A stretch of 64,000 nucleotides of DNA from Fasciola hepatica (Eukaryota > Platyhelminthes > Trematoda > Plagiorchiida > Fasciolidae): positions 1,364,001-1,428,000 of the forward strand of contig CANUEZ040000028.1 of the NCBI GenBank assembly GCA_948099385.1, written 5' to 3'. Below are positions 1 to 10,292 of this stretch, one piece after another (within the stretch, counting starts at the first letter, position 1; each line of letters starts with the position of its first letter). A program made the translations under genes and the position numbers. The notes beneath the pieces are model-generated. The model had not been told where the DNA came from, did not search any database, and saw only the letters and a program-made list of their open reading frames with translations.

Positions 1-239
1 TCATCTCAGCGGTACAACCGAGTTTCGGTCTCTCGCGAGTAAAGCTCCCAGCCATCAGCAGTCTTCGCTTGGGCCAGTCAGACCCCACCGTTTGACCCCG
101 ATTTTCAGACTAGCCGGGCAATAATTAGATTTCGTCAAGGGGTCCACCTAAGCTCCCTTCGTTACTTACTGGCGTGCATGCACTTCTTTCACATCCATCT
201 CTCTTCAGTTCATCTTTCCCAAGTTAGTCAAACATTCTT

Positions 240-460
240 ATAAATAGTCATTAAACAGCCGTTTATATAACTCTTTTTGACATCTCACCTTGTATCTAGC
301 ATGCTTCGGGACTCTCTGGGATGGGCTTGTTATCATAATAATTGCACCAATGCCACTGGGCATAGCAGACCAAAGTAGACAGTGTGATGCTTTGATATTA
401 GTGAATGAAGTTGCAGAAAAATTGGATTGCCCCACCTTTGAAAGCAAGGTTAAAATACAA
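240..460 (-). pseudogene. CR1-like reverse transcriptase remnant (short)
   Basis: A minus-strand reading frame carries a degraded stretch resembling the CR1 palm segment: a hydrophobic run (AIIMI) followed by a QRVPKH-like segment where the family has the catalytic-D strand and then DRVPH. The catalytic Asp region is not preserved and no flanking RT blocks are intact. It lies downstream of the larger minus-strand CR1 remnant, so it is probably a separate fragment. Assignment is by eye against the better copies in this window; confidence is low. Confidence 0.35.
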
Positions 461-639
461 TTGGCCTCATGAATACCGGTAGCGTTAGTATTGACATCTG
501 AAAGATCAGAAACTAGGGAGCAAAGGCAGTGAATCCAAAGCCATTTCCGGAGTAGTGCTGAAGTATTAGTCAGGTCTACAGCGACATATTAAAGGTTTTA
601 CGAAGAACCTTTCGTTTAACAGATCCACGATTCTAAGCT

Positions 640-2400
640 TCGATTCTTTCTGCAAGGGTTCCGTACTCAAATGTGCTAAAAAAAGTCAGCACTAGCACGT
701 TGCTAAAAGATAGATATGGTTTCCGAGCGGCTTGAGCTGAGCTGCAGACCGTGATGGGCATACTTCAAGTGGGATTTGGCTCAGTAGCTTGGAATATTCT
801 GCAAAAATTGGTTCTTGTTGTCGGCCTAGATTGAGGGCAGCAAGTGTGAGATTCCAGTGACGTAGGGGGTAACTCTTTGGTAGAGGGCGTTATACAGTTA
901 GCAGAAGAAGGCGAGTCAAAGTGTTCGAGTCCACATACGAAACAGAGGTTAAGCCTCATGTGTCTTAGCCATTTGGGCCGAGGCTTGAACGGCGTCAAAG
1001 TTCTTTACATGACAGGCATTGAGTACTCTATCAGTTGCCCGAAAAAGAAGCGCTGAACTTCCTCTGTGGACACCCAGCTGGTTGTAGATAGGCTGGAATT
1101 TATGACAAGACAGTATTTCACTTGAGACCTGGTATGCAATAAATGTGTCAAAAGTTTACCTCACTGTAACTTTAGTGAAGGAGAAGTAAAATCTACCACC
1201 TACGTAGCCTCCGCGGTTTGACGGGATACGTTCCGAAAATAGGATGGTGTACGGGCAGTGAATCCCAAGCTCTCGTGCTGAGGAGTTTGATATAGCAAAT
1301 AACTAGTTCAGTAATAAGGTTGCTAGAGAGACCTGTCATCCGAAGCTTGTGTAGCAGTTCTTGGAGTTTGGGGTTTTCGTACGAAAAGAGGAGCTCCAAT
1401 CTCCGAGTCTCTTGAGGTCACTAGATATTTCGGGAGGTTTACTGTTGAGGTTCTAACTAGGAAACTCATAGACAATCGCAAAGCTTCCGGCGAAGAAGAA
1501 TGGGGGTACCATGATGCGGAATGGAAAATGCATTTATGTAAATGAGAGGAAGCAAGGAACAGCGTGAACTCCCTAGTGTTGCCCCACCGATAACGGAAGC
1601 AGATTGTGAGAAACATCCATGGACGGAAGCCACTTGTGAGCGGCTCGATCGAGGTGATAGTATCCATGATTAAAGAAAACCGGAAGAGCGGTGAGTTCTG
1701 AGTCTGGTTACAGAGCGAGACATGACCAAAAGCCTTTCTCGTATTGAGGTATATAAAAATGATAGATTTATTGCTATCGGCTGCCATGGTTGTAAGAATA
1801 CAAAAGGCTACGGGGAAGTGGTACACCATCGTGAAGTTAGAAGGCCACGCTACCCGTTGTGGATGATGTTGAGCTTTCCTTGTCGGACGAGGCTTTCCGC
1901 TGACCTAGAAGCAATTCGAGGGTGGTTCGTGGAGAAATAGTTTGGGAGGCCTTGTGTTGGCCCTTCACTATAGAGTAAGATGATGACCGCGGTTATACAC
2001 TTTCGAGGAGGTGTACTCTGCTTGAGGGGTAGATTAAGGACATGCAATAGTAGGGCTGCAAAGTGGGCTGCTACGAAGTATAGAGATGTTGGCTGGACGC
2101 TCTCTTGGCCATGGTTTGAGGACCGCTGGGCACTGGGAATCAGGTCGATCGCTTAGTTCAGAGTTAATTCCAGGTCCGATGGCGTGTGCCTGGTGAAGGG
2201 GGTTACAAAGGTGTTAGGATGAGAGAGCCTTTTTTCATAAAATCGGTAAAGTAGACGTCAACCGACCAGGCTACGGCTACAGGTGAGTTAATATGCGCGT
2301 TGTCAGCTAAAGTAGGGAAGTGGATACCGGCGGGTTTGAGCTGATTTCTGTGCTTCGGCAGGGATGTGAGTTTTGGCTGAATGTCATGGAGTCGTTCCAT
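640..2400 (-). pseudogene. Decayed CR1-type non-LTR retrotransposon, RT and C-terminal region
   Basis: Read on the minus strand, this stretch holds pieces of a CR1 RT in the expected order. Near 2200-2260 there is a linker resembling the FNTFFTSAL segment of the 20-23 kb copy. Near 1700-1790 a palm segment reads IIFIYLNTRKAFGHV, with the catalytic Asp replaced by Asn. Near 900-980 a C-terminal segment WLRHMRLNLCFV corresponds to WLRRIKLNLAFL of the intact copy at 52-53.7 kb. A TSRKSLRQNFF-like segment follows near 790-840. The frame changes several times and no single ORF spans the domain. It is an old, dead copy whose boundaries are approximate. Confidence 0.6.
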
Positions 2401-3150
2401 CACAGGCTAACCTGTCTATATACTTCTCTCATTTTTCCTTTCGGTCGCCATCCTGTGTCAGTTGTAGTAAAACGATCTTGTCGGTCATTACTCACCTGGT
2501 GTTCTTCGGTGAGCACTCTCATCTGCTTCGTATATTGCTCACCACAGGCAACTTCAGTATGCCTTTTAGGCTGCGCAGCCTTTCCGCGTTAGATCTTATG
2601 CAAAGTTATCGTTAAGTCATTATTTTCACATACAGTTCCAAGCCATATGATACGCCATTACCTGATCTTTCTGATCCTCCACTTCCTTATTTCCCTCCTA
2701 CATTGGTCGCTGTTACAACTGTTGCATCTTTGCATCAAAGTTCGCCTCATATCCAAGTCACTGTTCTCCCCTGATATTTTGCAGTTTCCCGACCATCCTG
2801 TTTTCCATTTGTTCTTGGTTCTCCAGCCATTTTACAGCCACCATCTTTTTGCAATATAATGTACGTCCATCTATAAACGCTTCACCCATTTTCGACCGTC
2901 ATCACATGTCACGCCTGCAATACACAGGTTGTTAGATTCACCGTTATCTGTTTTCTTCGATCCTTTCCTTCATGTTCCCTATTTTATCAACTTCCACTCA
3001 CAGCTATCAATTATGTGCCTCCAAAAACGCTTTCCTCTTTCTCCTGTTGATCCTCCACGTTCATCTGTCATAAACAGTTTCATCAGAATTTATCAAGGTA
3101 ATTTCTGTACCTTTTGAATTAACCACACCTGTCCCTTCCAAGCACTGCCA
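2400..3150. other. Pyrimidine-rich region without a recognisable gene
   Basis: The plus strand is strongly C/T-rich with short low-complexity frames rich in Leu, Phe, His and Ser, as expected from composition alone. Phrases such as the one near 2862-2877 (atgtacgtccatc) and the one near 2532 (attgctcaccaca) resemble phrases in the pyrimidine-rich parts of the window near 26.85 kb and 41.18 kb. It is therefore probably untranslated retrotransposon DNA. No host gene is seen. Confidence 0.4.
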
Positions 3151-3243
3151 CTTTGGTTCAGCACCACCAAGTCTTCGACGCCGTTGATGACTCAATCAGG
3201 GTAACAGTTAAACTGCAGTCACAAAACTCTTGCTTGGATGCAT
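3150..3243 (+). pseudogene. CR1 endonuclease (EEP) fragment left of the Gypsy array
   Basis: The last codons before the Gypsy LTR read LLLGC in one plus frame. The sequence resumes after the array at 20417 in the matching frame as TYRSPES. Together they match the CR1/Jockey endonuclease segment that normally reads LxGCxYRPP. A neighbouring frame just upstream reads VDDSIRVTVKLQSQ, which fits the preceding EEP strand with one frameshift. This is the 5' part of the CR1 copy continuing at 20417-22920. It is a pseudogene, both split and frameshifted. Confidence 0.65.
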
Positions 3244-3512
3244 TGAGGATTTATCTCAGTTAAGTCAGGACCTGCTCCCGTATAGAGCCTGTAGCCCCTA
3301 ATCCTCGGTTTGTGACACGATAGCGAATATACTCGGCGGCGCGCAAAGCAGAACTCAAAACTCTGGAGCGGGACAACGTGTGTATTGGAGGAGCGCAACG
3401 GCGTGCAGACGACGTACACAGGCGGAGCAAGTGTGGCAACCAAAAACGGTCATTGTTCAAATAAACAAATTTGTTAGTCTTTGTCATCGAGTGCTTTATT
3501 GGTAGCACTACA
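3244..3512 (-). repeat. Gypsy LTR 1 (outer, 3' LTR of the array)
   Basis: This 269 bp LTR starts TGTAGTGC on the minus strand at 3512, directly after a purine-rich tract in unit A. It ends near 3244 as ATCCTCA. An AATAAA hexamer sits about 10 nt into the minus-strand LTR. It differs from the other three LTRs near 3259-3268 (ctcagttaag versus ctctgttcag) and near 3325-3340 (gcg and ggc versus gca and gca), as expected for an outer LTR that did not take part in the recombination. The end could be 1-2 nt different. Confidence 0.85.
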
Positions 3513-3525
3513 GGGGTCTCCCCCT
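3513..3525 (-). promoter_or_regulatory. Polypurine tract of Gypsy unit A
   Basis: On the minus strand the bases immediately before the LTR are AGGGGGAGACCCC, then TG of the LTR. This is where the plus-strand primer of an LTR retrotransposon normally lies. The same tract precedes the LTRs at 10293-10305 and 15355-15367. Confidence 0.7.
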
Positions 3526-4112
3526 AGAACGCCGAAGCAGTTGGGCTTCGACCTGTGATGGGTACGTCGGATTCGATGGCGAGAGATGTTTTCCATGCCT
3601 CCCGCCGTGGTCGAACACAACAGCGAAGCCAGCACAAGCCGTTCTCCGTGACTCACACTGGTCGCTGTGCGTCGATCTCAAGATTGCGTTCTCCTCAAAA
3701 TGTTATCCGACCGGGGTAGATCCTGTTTGTGACCTGGCAGTGGTGACTGTGTTGTAGGGTTTGTCGTTGTCGGCATATCCCAAAGTTCCGTGTCCCTCTG
3801 GTTGTCATTGCCTTCGTAAGAGAGCTAGCGTCCCGCGGCAAATGAGTTCAGCCGCGATCCAGTGAGCCTTGTGTTGGAGCTATGCGAGATCCTGGAATTC
3901 CATATGGTTTTGTCCGACGGGATGAGCTGGAAGGCAAGAAACACAAGGAAGCTGCGCCTCGAGGCGCGATCGGATATTTGACTGAGAGGGACATACCGGC
4001 GCAATACAGGCTGCCGCCACCCTTGTCGTGATCACCACGTGGTCGTGCATTCATGCATAATAGGACAATGTACAAGTTGAATATGAAGAGTAAACTTAAA
4101 TATATACAATTG
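3526..4112 (-). other. Gypsy unit A 3' untranslated region
   Basis: About 590 bp lie between the integrase stop and the polypurine tract. Only short frames are present and none resembles an envelope or accessory protein. The same region is repeated in B (10306-10892) and C (15368-15954) with very few substitutions, for example near 3950 versus 10730. Confidence 0.6.
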
Positions 4113-5069
4113 TTACATATTCAGAAAACCTCGTTGGTTGTCGCAGCTCGCGGCCGCGTCGGGTGCAGCTGTGTCTTCCGTGGAGTTTGGTGTTGCAACA
4201 GGTAACGAGGGGTCGTTAGTGGAAGTAACAGGGGCCGACTCGGGATGACTAACTGAAGGTTGTGAGCAGGTGGGGACACTGAGAGGGTTGTTCGAGGTGG
4301 GTTCTGCCTCGATGAAGGCTGGTCTGAGGCGGTCTATGCTGATGGTATCCTTCCTGCCCTCGACGTCCACCACGTATTTCCTTTCCTTTCGCTGGACGAC
4401 GCGGAACGGGCCAGAGTAAGCCGCCTGCAGTGGTGATCGCACTGTATCTACTCGAATAAACACATGGCTGGTGGTAGCTAGAGCGGAAGGTATGTAGTTG
4501 CTCAGGGTTTGTTCTCGTGGTGGGGTGGGCTTCATCACCCGCATTTGGTGCGACAACGGTTTTGCGTAATCCCCGTAATTAAAACTCATAGGTGGTAATG
4601 GAGAAACCGACTCACCTGGAAGTCGTAGTGTGCAACCATAAACCAGTTCAGCCGCCGTAACACCCATATGGGCTTTAACGGTGTTACGCAGTCCTAAGAG
4701 AACGATCGACAAAACTTCACTCCATAATGAGTTATCACGAGCACGAAGGGCGGCTTTCAGCTGGCGATGGAGTCGCTCCACCATGCCATTGGCCTGAGGA
4801 TGATAGGCTGTCGTCTTGTTGTGTCGGCAACCGAATGCGTTCAGTAGCTCGTGGAAGGCACCGTCGAAATGAGAACCGCGGTCAGTGGTCACAATAGCAG
4901 GACAACCGAACTGACTCACCCAACCAGTTAGAAATGCTTTTGCAGCTTCCTCTGAGATTGGGCGAGGAATAGGTATGGCCCGTGGCCAGCGAGTGGAACG
5001 ATCTACGCAAGTTAGGATGTAGACGCAGCCATTGGATGGCGGAAGTGGCCCCACGAGATCCACATGCAC
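4113..5069 (-). CDS. Gypsy integrase, unit A (C-terminal pol fragment, open frame)
   Basis: This 318-codon open frame carries the integrase catalytic core of a Ty3/Gypsy polyprotein, which inserts element cDNA into the host chromosome. The three acidic positions are visible: D in HVDLVGPLP (about residue 3), D in TTDRGSHF (about residue 62) and E in GMVERLHR (about residue 97). The spacing is close to the usual DD35E. TTAYHPQANG precedes the Glu. A GPFRVVQR-like segment near residue 220 belongs to the C-terminal domain, and the last ~60 residues are a Pro/Ser/Thr-rich tail. The frame begins at an internal Met only because stops lie upstream; the intact protein would be continuous with the zinc-binding N-terminus at 5195-5300. 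Unit A has Asp where B and C have Gly in the ISIDRL segment. Confidence 0.85.
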   Translation of the reverse strand: MHVDLVGPLPPSNGCVYILTCVDRSTRWPRAIPIPRPISEEAAKAFLTGWVSQFGCPAIVTTDRGSHFDGAFHELLNAFGCRHNKTTAYHPQANGMVERLHRQLKAALRARDNSLWSEVLSIVLLGLRNTVKAHMGVTAAELVYGCTLRLPGESVSPLPPMSFNYGDYAKPLSHQMRVMKPTPPREQTLSNYIPSALATTSHVFIRVDTVRSPLQAAYSGPFRVVQRKERKYVVDVEGRKDTISIDRLRPAFIEAEPTSNNPLSVPTCSQPSVSHPESAPVTSTNDPSLPVATPNSTEDTAAPDAAASCDNQRGFLNM

Positions 5070-5194
5070 ATGATGAAAGCGTGCGTCCGGTTCGCAGAAT
5101 GTGCCTAAAGTAGATTTGGTGTGACGATGTATCCTAACTCATTGACACTGAAGATAAGCACGGGCCCAAAACGTACGTCACGTTTGAAGCAAGG

Positions 5195-5840
5195 CTAGAC
5201 GAATCGCTCGGTGACTAGTTCCACTGAGGCGGTTACCCCAGGGTGCGGTGAGTTGTGGAGGCTGGTAAAAACTCGTCGGCGAAAACTGGCAGGAACTAGT
5301 AGTCGGGGTCGACCTTGTGACACATCGCAAATGATAGTTACGTCCGAAGTTGGAAGGGCCACTGGCACTAGGTGCAGGGAGCTGTTGTGCCTGAGTTGCT
5401 CTACCTCAGGAACCGTCGTTTGGCCTGCGGCGATTGCTTCTAGGTCTATGCCCATGGGTAGTGGGTAGTCGATATGGTGCACGCGTGAGGGTGCGCCTGC
5501 TGCGGGATTGAGTGCCCCAGAGACGTGTCGAATGTCCGTAGTAAACTGCGAAACATAGTCTAAGTGGCGAATCTCGCGTGGCAAATATCGATCAGAAGCT
5601 GACTGGAGGGCGTAAACTAGTGGTTTATGATTTGTGAACACTGTGAACGTTTGGCCCTCGAGTGTGTGCCGGAAGTGTCGGATACCCAAACAGATTGCCA
5701 GTAGTTCTGTGCTGAACGTGCGGTACCGGGATTCCGCAGGCTAGGGACGCTTGGAGAAGAAAGCTATTGGTTGCCATGAACTGTTGACGAATTGCTGCAA
5801 CACAGCTCCAACAGCCGTGTCCGAAGCATCTGTTCCTAAT
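5195..5840 (-). pseudogene. Gypsy RNase H and integrase zinc-binding region, unit A, interrupted
   Basis: The minus strand encodes an RNase H domain and then the start of integrase. A frame beginning near 5840 reads LGTDVSDTAVGAVLQQ, holding the first RNase H Asp. After an in-frame TAG (…SKRP*PAES…) comes FSTELLAICLGIRHF with the expected Glu. FTNHKPLVYAL follows where the family has FTDHKPL, so the catalytic Asp is Asn. The end, HPGVTASVELVTERFV, matches the HHCC finger and stops at a TAG at 5195-5197. A further TGA lies between this stop and the integrase frame. The upstream side is cut by the insertion at 5841-7563. It cannot encode a working polyprotein. Confidence 0.8.
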
Positions 5841-7563
5841 AGTAGTTATAGTTATAGTATATTTCTTGACCGTGGTCAATACACATGCACAAGGCAAGAT
5901 AAGAGTATACAGCAATACATGTCAATGTGAGGTATTCACAAATTCTAAATTTATAAATCACAGCAACCGAAATACACCAGTAAAGTCATGTAGTGTTTGA
6001 GTAAACAAAAGTGGTAATGGTTGTGGCGGGAATTTCGAATCGGTTTCGAAATCGCTGGGGGCGGTGTGGATAGCTGGACAGTCGTGGAATTGCTGATATA
6101 AGCGACAAATGGACGGTCACTAACAAGTAACCGGGCGTAAGAGATGCAAAAGAACATTGTTAGAAGTAAAGCAAGCGTGGGGCTTTCAAAGTGCAGTCAG
6201 AGATACCAGCGGGATATTGGACACTGATCCAGCATTGGGTAACTAATTGTGGGGGAAGCATGTGAAATAAAGGCAAGTGATTCAAAGGTGATAATAAAAC
6301 GGACCTTTTGTGCAGGTGATTACAGTGTCATATGGAAATTCAAATGAAGGCGAAAAGCTTCGCAGGGACTTCAGTGAACTTTTGAAGAGCATGAATGGTG
6401 TATGGACATATAACGGACTATTAAAGAAAAGAAAAGCCGTCGATGAAACGGATTAGTGGAGACAAACGTCAATGGTTCGGCTAGGCAGGAGTTGGAAGAG
6501 TGTAAAATGTTTTTTTTGTATTTGATAGAAAATTGGTAATCAAATTATGGTTGGCTGCAGATGGCTGGTATTCTGTTCCGTAAAGACCTTGGTTGCAGGC
6601 AGAATGTTGTGGGAAGCAGGTAAAAAAGGGCTGGTTTGACGAAGTTGACAGCTGCGAAGGCTGGGTTCCGGCCATTGATTTCGTACTGCAACGCGGGAAG
6701 AATTGAACTGTTGGGTTGGATTATTTGGGAATAGACGTTGAGCGGATGTGTTGATGGTTGCTGTCAGGAATCACCTCTGCGATCCGGTGAGACTTTCATG
6801 AGGTTTTGTTAATCCATGTACGGTGCCCCATGTAACGTCAGCAGGCGAGAGTATAGGTTTAAACCATTGATCAAATCGTCCAGTCCTTACGGTGATCCGG
6901 AATAAACGTCGATTTGGCCGATGGATACCCAAGTAACCAATACAATCTGGAAGAGATCAGGAGTGCGGCAGTCTGGAGAGTGTTCCAGCTGTGGGTTATG
7001 ATTATCGTTTATATGGAAGCAAGAAAATGAACATTTTGTTATCCGAACAGTTAGTTATCGTTTGGCTAGTGGACAGGTCTATTAGGGATCCCTAGATGGA
7101 GACTGGTAGCTTTCTAGGGTAGTTGGGTGATAGTAGAGATTTGGGGCGATATCAGGTAGGCGGTGGATGAGGAGGGTTTTCGTTTGGGAACCAGGAATAA
7201 AACAATAGTAGATGGTCTGGTCTGGACGAAGAATGAGAAAATAGGAAGAAAACAGTTTGGTCAGTTCACCAGCTGTGGTAAAGGACGGCAAACAGTAAAA
7301 AGGGGGGAAAAACAGTGTTAAAATGAGGATTTTTCATGTGGGGGCAAACGTGCTGGTATTCGGCAGGGGCATACGGATTCCGGTTGGAATTGGGTCTTAA
7401 CTTACCATGAGCATGTGCGTAGAGAAAGGAAGCCTAGTTACTAAGGAATGGTAATCCGTGTGGCAAGTACGAGAAAGGCACAAAAAAAAACAGGATGGGA
7501 CGGCTGAGTTCTAGCCTGAGCCAGGAATTACCTGAGAGCGAGCACTCATCACTAAGCGAATAA
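5841..7563 (-). mobile_element. 1.7 kb retroposon fragment (family X, copy 1) inserted in Gypsy unit A
   Basis: Units B and C lack this segment: they read …cctaat-gccag-ggaatag… where A has 1723 bp between cctaat and ggaatag. The inserted DNA is purine-rich on the plus strand. Read on the minus strand, it ends in a short palindrome (TTGACCACGGTCAA, 5866-5879), then GAAATATAC and an AT-rich tail. The same ending is found at 26645-26712 and 56534-56586. No target-site duplication is visible; instead five bases (gccag) of the target are missing. This fits a 5'-truncated non-LTR retroposon or UTR fragment. No convincing protein is encoded. Confidence 0.75.
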
Positions 7564-7948
7564 GGAATAGAAGGATCGGGATGTGCAAGGAGTGCTATGT
7601 TGGCGATAGCCTCCTTGATCAAAGTAAAAGCTGCCTGCGTCGTGTCGGGAAAAATGAATTTCCGCTTACCTCCACGTAAAAGATCTGTTAGAGGCTGCAT
7701 TATTTCGGCTCGGTTTGGGATGAAGCGGCGATAAAAGTTAACCAGGCCAGAAAATCGACGCAACTGTCGGTAAGAGTGAGGCTCATGATAGTCGCGAATT
7801 GCCGCCACCTTGTCAGGCAGGGGCTGTATGCCTGAGGCTGAGATTTCGTGACCTAGGAACGTGATGGTCGTCCTACCTTATTCGCACTTAGCAGGGTTAA
7901 CGGTTACACCGTGTTGGCTAAGGCGCTCAAAAAGAGCACGCAGGTGTG
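7564..7948 (-). pseudogene. Gypsy RT thumb/connection region, unit A
   Basis: The minus frame includes FLGHEISASGI (near 7840) and then YRQLRRFSGLVNFYRRFIPN (7720-7780) and PLTDLLRGGKRKF. These are the classic Ty3/Gypsy segments following the RT palm. A TAA stop separates this from the palm-side ...NPAKCE residues. The segment ends at DPSIP, where the family X insertion begins. It is homologous to the 3' half of the corresponding B and C segments. Confidence 0.85.
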
Positions 7949-9013
7949 TCATATGCTCTTGTTTTGAAGAACTTGCCACAAAAAGTACACGATGACATTC
8001 TCCAAACCGCGTGTTGCTTCATGCATAAACATTTGAAAGGTTTGGGTTGCATTGCTCAGCCCAAAAGGCATGCGCAAAAACTCAAATAGTCCGAATGGAG
8101 TTGTGACAGCGGTTTTAGGGATGTCAGCCTCCGCTACTGGGATTTGGTGGTAGGCTCTGACGAGGTCGATTCCGCTGAAAACAGGACAACCAGACAGGGT
8201 AGAAGTAAGATCTTGAATATGTGGAATGGGGTACCTGTCCGGGATAGTAGCCTGGTTGAGGGCCCTATAATCACCGCAGGGGCGCCAATCGCCATTAGGT
8301 TTAGGAACCATGCGAAGGGGCGAGGCCCGAGGGCTACTGGACGCGCGAATTATACCTAATTCTAGCGTGTGTTCAAACTCAGCCTGTGCCACGCGGAGCT
8401 TGTCTAAGGTCAAGCGACGTGGTTGGCTAAATGCTGGGGGTCCTTTGGTGACAATATGGTGGGTAACGTTAGTGGTCACCGCGGGAAGGGGGCCAGATTG
8501 TCTTAGCATTGCCGGGTAAGCTGGAAGTAGGTCTGCGTACGGGTGTTCGGCCTGCGGTTCGATGTATAGGGGCGTGATGTGATTCACGGAGGAATATGAC
8601 CCGGTTACGGAAAGAGAAGTCTGCCGGTCGACAACTCTCCGGCCTCGTGCATCGATCAGGAGGTCGAAATGGTCTAGGAAATCGATGCCTAGTATGGGAT
8701 AAGGGACGTCTGCTACTATGAACATCCAGCGGAAGGTGCAACGTAGTCTTAAGTTGAGTGTGCGTGACTCACGGCCGTGAATAGCAGTGGGAGTGCCATT
8801 GGCAGCACTAAGTTGTTGGACTGACGGGTCCGTTGCATCACCTGCCTCCTTTGGAATGACACTTACTGCTGCACCGGTGTCAATTAGGAACAGGTTATTG
8901 GAAACTAAATCTCGGACATGCAACAGACGACTGCTATTATGGCTGCCGACCGCGTTAGTCGTCGGAACGCGTCGGGATATTAGTTTCCCTGTTTGGCACC
9001 TGGGAAGGTGCAA
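7949..9013 (-). pseudogene. Gypsy protease and RT palm, unit A, with catalytic-site deletion
   Basis: This 354-codon frame has an aspartic protease and the first half of RT. Protease: [12 protein letters not shown] (about residues 42-53) with the DTG active site, and [11 protein letters not shown] near residue 108. RT: the palm segments [19 protein letters not shown] (~233), [15 protein letters not shown] with its catalytic Asp (~280), and [13 protein letters not shown] (~311). At the expected YxDD motif the frame reads VIVYFLWQV. About ten nucleotides are missing near 7977-7988, removing both aspartates and shifting the frame. The start overlaps gag by 34 nt in the -1 frame, consistent with frameshift expression in the ancestor. 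Unit A lacks the nonsense codon that B and C carry at this palm Asp segment. Confidence 0.88.
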
Positions 9014-9699
9014 CCGGCTTCGCAGCGCCGGGCTCTCTCCCCAAACCGTTTGTGGTATCGACAGTAGGTTGATCGAGATGTCTTAACCAGGCGGTCAGGA
9101 GAAGGACTTCTGAGACGTTCACGTCGGTCAGAGTTGTGATAATATTTATGGTTTCTACAGTGAGAACAACCGGGAGAGGAAAAACGTCTGAAAGCCCGCT
9201 CGAAAGCAGCTATCAGAGTGTCCTCGGAGTGTGTTCCTACAGTGGGAGCAGTGGTCTGGGGGCTGCTCGAGTTTGTTACGGTGGTAATTTGTGGATGGTA
9301 TCGGTCCATAATACCGTCCGCTAGTTTAGCCGCTTTTGTGAGCTTGACGTGGCTGGAAACCTCGAGCAGTGCTTGAATATTTGGTGGTAGTGGCTGAACC
9401 CACAACTCTTTAAGGACGTTTTCCTCTAAAAGTTGCCCTGCCAGTTGCTGCATTTCTGTCAGTAATGCAGATGGCTTCTTGCTACCTAACTCTGCTCCCT
9501 GGGTCAGCCGTTTCAGTCTGGACGATTCTGACGGTAAAAGACAAGAGATTACCGCGTCTTTCACGGCTGTGTAAGAACTGTTATTAAATGTTACGTCGCG
9601 TATCTGAGTAGCAACGTCACGGGGAAGGCGACCGATAGTCCACAAGTAACGGGTTCGTTCGCTTGTAATTCTATGTGTTTCAAACTCTGCCTCCAACAT
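8980..9699 (-). CDS. Gypsy Gag, unit A
   Basis: This 239-codon frame precedes the protease frame and overlaps it by 34 nt, the usual Gag-Pol arrangement. It ends with a knuckle of spacing C-x2-H-x9-C-x3-C ([18 protein letters not shown]), a variant of the retroviral CCHC zinc finger. The central part has [16 protein letters not shown], typical of the capsid C-terminal region in animal Gypsy elements. The frame stays open upstream of the first Met ([11 protein letters not shown]…) to a TGA near 9776. The true start is therefore missing or lies before that stop, and the N-terminus is probably truncated. B and C differ by LLPP instead of PLPP. Confidence 0.8.
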   Translation of the reverse strand: MLEAEFETHRITSERTRYLWTIGRLPRDVATQIRDVTFNNSSYTAVKDAVISCLLPSESSRLKRLTQGAELGSKKPSALLTEMQQLAGQLLEENVLKELWVQPLPPNIQALLEVSSHVKLTKAAKLADGIMDRYHPQITTVTNSSSPQTTAPTVGTHSEDTLIAAFERAFRRFSSPGCSHCRNHKYYHNSDRRERLRSPSPDRLVKTSRSTYCRYHKRFGERARRCEAGCTFPGAKQGN

Positions 9700-9776
9700 A
9701 TGAAACCAGAGTTGAGGGTCATCAATAAAAACTGAGGGACGGCTAGGGAGACTGTCGAAACGGACGGTTCCGGGTC

Positions 9777-10004
9777 AGGTTTACGGTCGTTGCTAGCCCT
9801 AGTTGCGATGGTATATCAAATGTAAAATGATATAAAGAGGTCAGTGCAGCAAACGTGAAACACTTGTAATATCGATATGAAAAAAATATATAAGGGGTAT
9901 GGTAACTGAAATCAGGAATTCACCGTTTATATATCGGAAAAAGTGCATATTTAAACGAATAAATGTGATTGAGGGACTTACGGATGTCCTTCGAGAATTA
10001 ATTT
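9777..10004 (-). other. Gypsy unit A 5' untranslated leader
   Basis: This A/T-rich leader lies between the primer-binding site and gag. Apart from runs of A and TATATA it holds no recognisable signal or ORF. It is repeated almost unchanged at 14839-15066 and 19901-20128. Confidence 0.5.
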
Positions 10005-10021
10005 TTTGTTCGGGCTCACCA
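10005..10021 (-). promoter_or_regulatory. Putative tRNA primer-binding site, unit A
   Basis: On the minus strand, 2 nt after the LTR end, the sequence begins TGGTGAGCCCGAACA. A start of TGG pairs with the CCA end of a tRNA and is the normal position of an LTR-element primer site. The same sequence lies at 15067-15083 and 20129-20145. I cannot name the tRNA without a comparison. Confidence 0.6.
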
Positions 10022-10023
10022 GT

Positions 10024-10292
10024 TTAGGATTTATCTCTGTTCAGTCAGGACCTGCTCCCGTATAGAGCCTGTAGCCCCTAATCCTCGGTTTGTGACACGA
10101 TAGCAAATATACTCGGCAGCGCGCAAAGCAGAACTCAAAACTCTGGAGCGGGACAACGTGTGTATTGGAGGAGCGCAACGGCGTGCAGACGACGTACACA
10201 GGCGGAGCAAGTGTGGCAACCAAAAACGGTCATTGTTCAAATAAACAAATTTGTTAGTCTCTGTCATCGAGTGCTTTATTGGTAGCACTACA
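10024..10292 (-). repeat. Gypsy LTR 2 (shared by units A and B)
   Basis: One LTR serves as the 5' LTR of A and the 3' LTR of B. It is 269 bp long and near-identical to LTR 3. LTRs 2 and 3 share a base near 10260 (tctctgtc) that differs from the outer LTRs 1 and 4 (tctttgtc). Confidence 0.85.

Noticed and set aside
3848..4075. 75-codon frame in the Gypsy 3' region as a possible envelope or accessory gene
   Set aside because: It has no signal peptide, membrane segment or known motif, and it is conserved only because the units are recent duplicates.
8144..9086. Long plus-strand open frames opposite Gypsy protease/RT and Gag (also in B and C)
   Set aside because: They are antisense shadows of conserved coding sequence, repeated in all three units only because the units are identical, and show no domain.
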